DNA from: Actinomycetota bacterium
GTDB taxonomy: Bacteria; Actinomycetota; Acidimicrobiia; Acidimicrobiales; Aldehydirespiratoraceae
Length of the DNA: 23,442 nucleotides
Assembly (NCBI GenBank): GCA_012271125.1
Contig: JAAXHB010000048.1
Coordinates: forward strand, 1-23,442
Direction of reading: 5' to 3'
A program made the position numbers and the translations under genes. The notes beneath the pieces were generated by a model. The model searched no databases, was not told the origin of the DNA, and worked only from the letters and a program-made list of their open reading frames with translations. This document shows positions 23,009 to 23,442 of the stretch, one piece after another. The first letter of the stretch is position 1, and each line of letters opens with the position of its first letter.

Positions 23009-23015
23009 AACTGGC
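22953..23015 (-). repeat. Three tandem 21-bp repeats at the argG/argH junction
   Basis: Units at 22953-22973, 22974-22994 and 22995-23015. The second and third are identical (each starts ATTCCAGGATTCATAACTGG); the first differs at two positions. The unit at 22995-23015 contains the argG stop codon, so the last codons and stop of argG appear to have been copied twice into the spacer. Confidence 0.92.
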
Positions 23016-23442
23016 CACCCCGTTTGCGGGCAAGGTTCCGTAGCCGCAACGCAGATAGGGCAATGAATCCGGTGGCGTCGCCCTGGTCATACGCACCCTC
23101 GTCGTCTTCGAACGTCACGATCTTCTCATCGAACAGCGAATCGTCAGAGCGTCGCCCGACAACGTCCACATTTCCCTTGTAGAGCTTGAGCCGCACCTCG
23201 CCGTTGACATGAGCCTGGCTGTGATCGATGGCGGCCTGCAGCATCGCCCGCTCGGGGCTCCACCAGTAGCCGTTGTAGATGAGCTTGGCATATTTGGGCA
23301 TCAGCTCGTCCTTGAGATGGGCGACCTCACGGTCGATGGTGATGGACTCCATCGCCCGATGCGCCCGCAGCATGATCGTGCCGCCCGGGGTCTCATAAGC
23401 GCCGCGATTTTTCATACCGACGTAGCGGTTCTCGACGATGTC
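23005..23442 (-). CDS. argG: Argininosuccinate synthase, C-terminal part
   Basis: 145 residues visible; the N-terminal part lies beyond the right edge. Joins citrulline and aspartate with ATP to argininosuccinate. 'DIVENRYVGMKNRGAYETPGGTI' region at the start and 'WWSPER', 'VNGEVRLKLYKGNV' and 'YDQGDATGFIALSALRLRN' match ArgG. It leads the argG-argH-nitrobindin-like run. Its 3' end (codons for Gln-Leu-stop) lies in the 21-bp repeat. Confidence 0.96.
   Translation of the reverse strand, partial: DIVENRYVGMKNRGAYETPGGTIMLRAHRAMESITIDREVAHLKDELMPKYAKLIYNGYWWSPERAMLQAAIDHSQAHVNGEVRLKLYKGNVDVVGRRSDDSLFDEKIVTFEDDEGAYDQGDATGFIALSALRLRNLARKRGGQL

Noticed and set aside
22953..23015. 21-bp repeats as a CRISPR array
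   Set aside because: The units are directly adjacent with no spacers, and no cas gene is nearby.
1..23442. Mobile element, prophage or defence island
   Set aside because: No transposase, integrase, terminal inverted repeats, att-like duplications or defence gene families were seen; the genes are metabolic and repair functions.

Overview
The window reads as chromosomal DNA of a free-living bacterium of medium GC content, most likely an actinobacterium and perhaps of the Acidimicrobiia type. That placement is an inference from gene content (a GcvT-fused FAD dehydrogenase with its own ETF, a ThrH-type phosphatase, ATP-type hydantoinases, RmuC) and from GTG starts; no rRNA, tRNA or phylogenetic marker is present to prove it. 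No transposase, integrase, phage gene or CRISPR array is visible. Coding density is high and no gene-free stretch exceeds 300 bases.

Left third (1-7538): a one-carbon module built around a divergent control region. Leftward run fhs (formate-tetrahydrofolate ligase) and a methylenetetrahydrofolate reductase homologue cut by the window edge. Rightward run a dimethylglycine/sarcosine dehydrogenase-like flavoprotein fused to a GcvT domain, etfB, etfA and an IclR-type regulator. The simplest reading is oxidative N-demethylation: the flavoprotein passes electrons to ETF and the methyl carbon to tetrahydrofolate. Fhs, the MTHFR homologue and FolD (9643-10539) then partition the methylene-THF. The 232-bp control region holds a 12-bp tandem palindrome, a 17-bp palindrome and a 13-bp TGGAAC/GTTCCA palindrome of the kind IclR proteins bind.

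Middle (7589-15171): rmuC, an adducin-like class II aldolase homologue, folD, then serA with a DUF1015 gene, facing an AGXT2-like class III aminotransferase and a ThrH-type phosphoserine phosphatase. SerA and ThrH supply the first and last steps of serine synthesis; glycine, serine and C1 units link this block to the left third.

Right part (15172-23442): ATP-type hydantoinase subunits (hyuA, hyuB) in one leftward run with thrH and the aminotransferase, led by a VOC-fold gene. Then come a 3-methyladenine DNA glycosylase, a small membrane protein with a possible leader peptide and a strong terminator, and a leftward argG-argH-nitrobindin-like operon whose argG/argH junction carries a 21-bp triple repeat that also reads as a 35-codon mini-ORF.

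A recurring oddity is short (12-21 bp) tandem duplication, seen at seven places, mostly at gene ends or between genes. The speculative thread is that hydantoinase (N-methylhydantoin to N-carbamoylsarcosine) and the dehydrogenase (sarcosine or dimethylglycine) could belong to one N-methyl compound catabolism with serine/glycine outlets.
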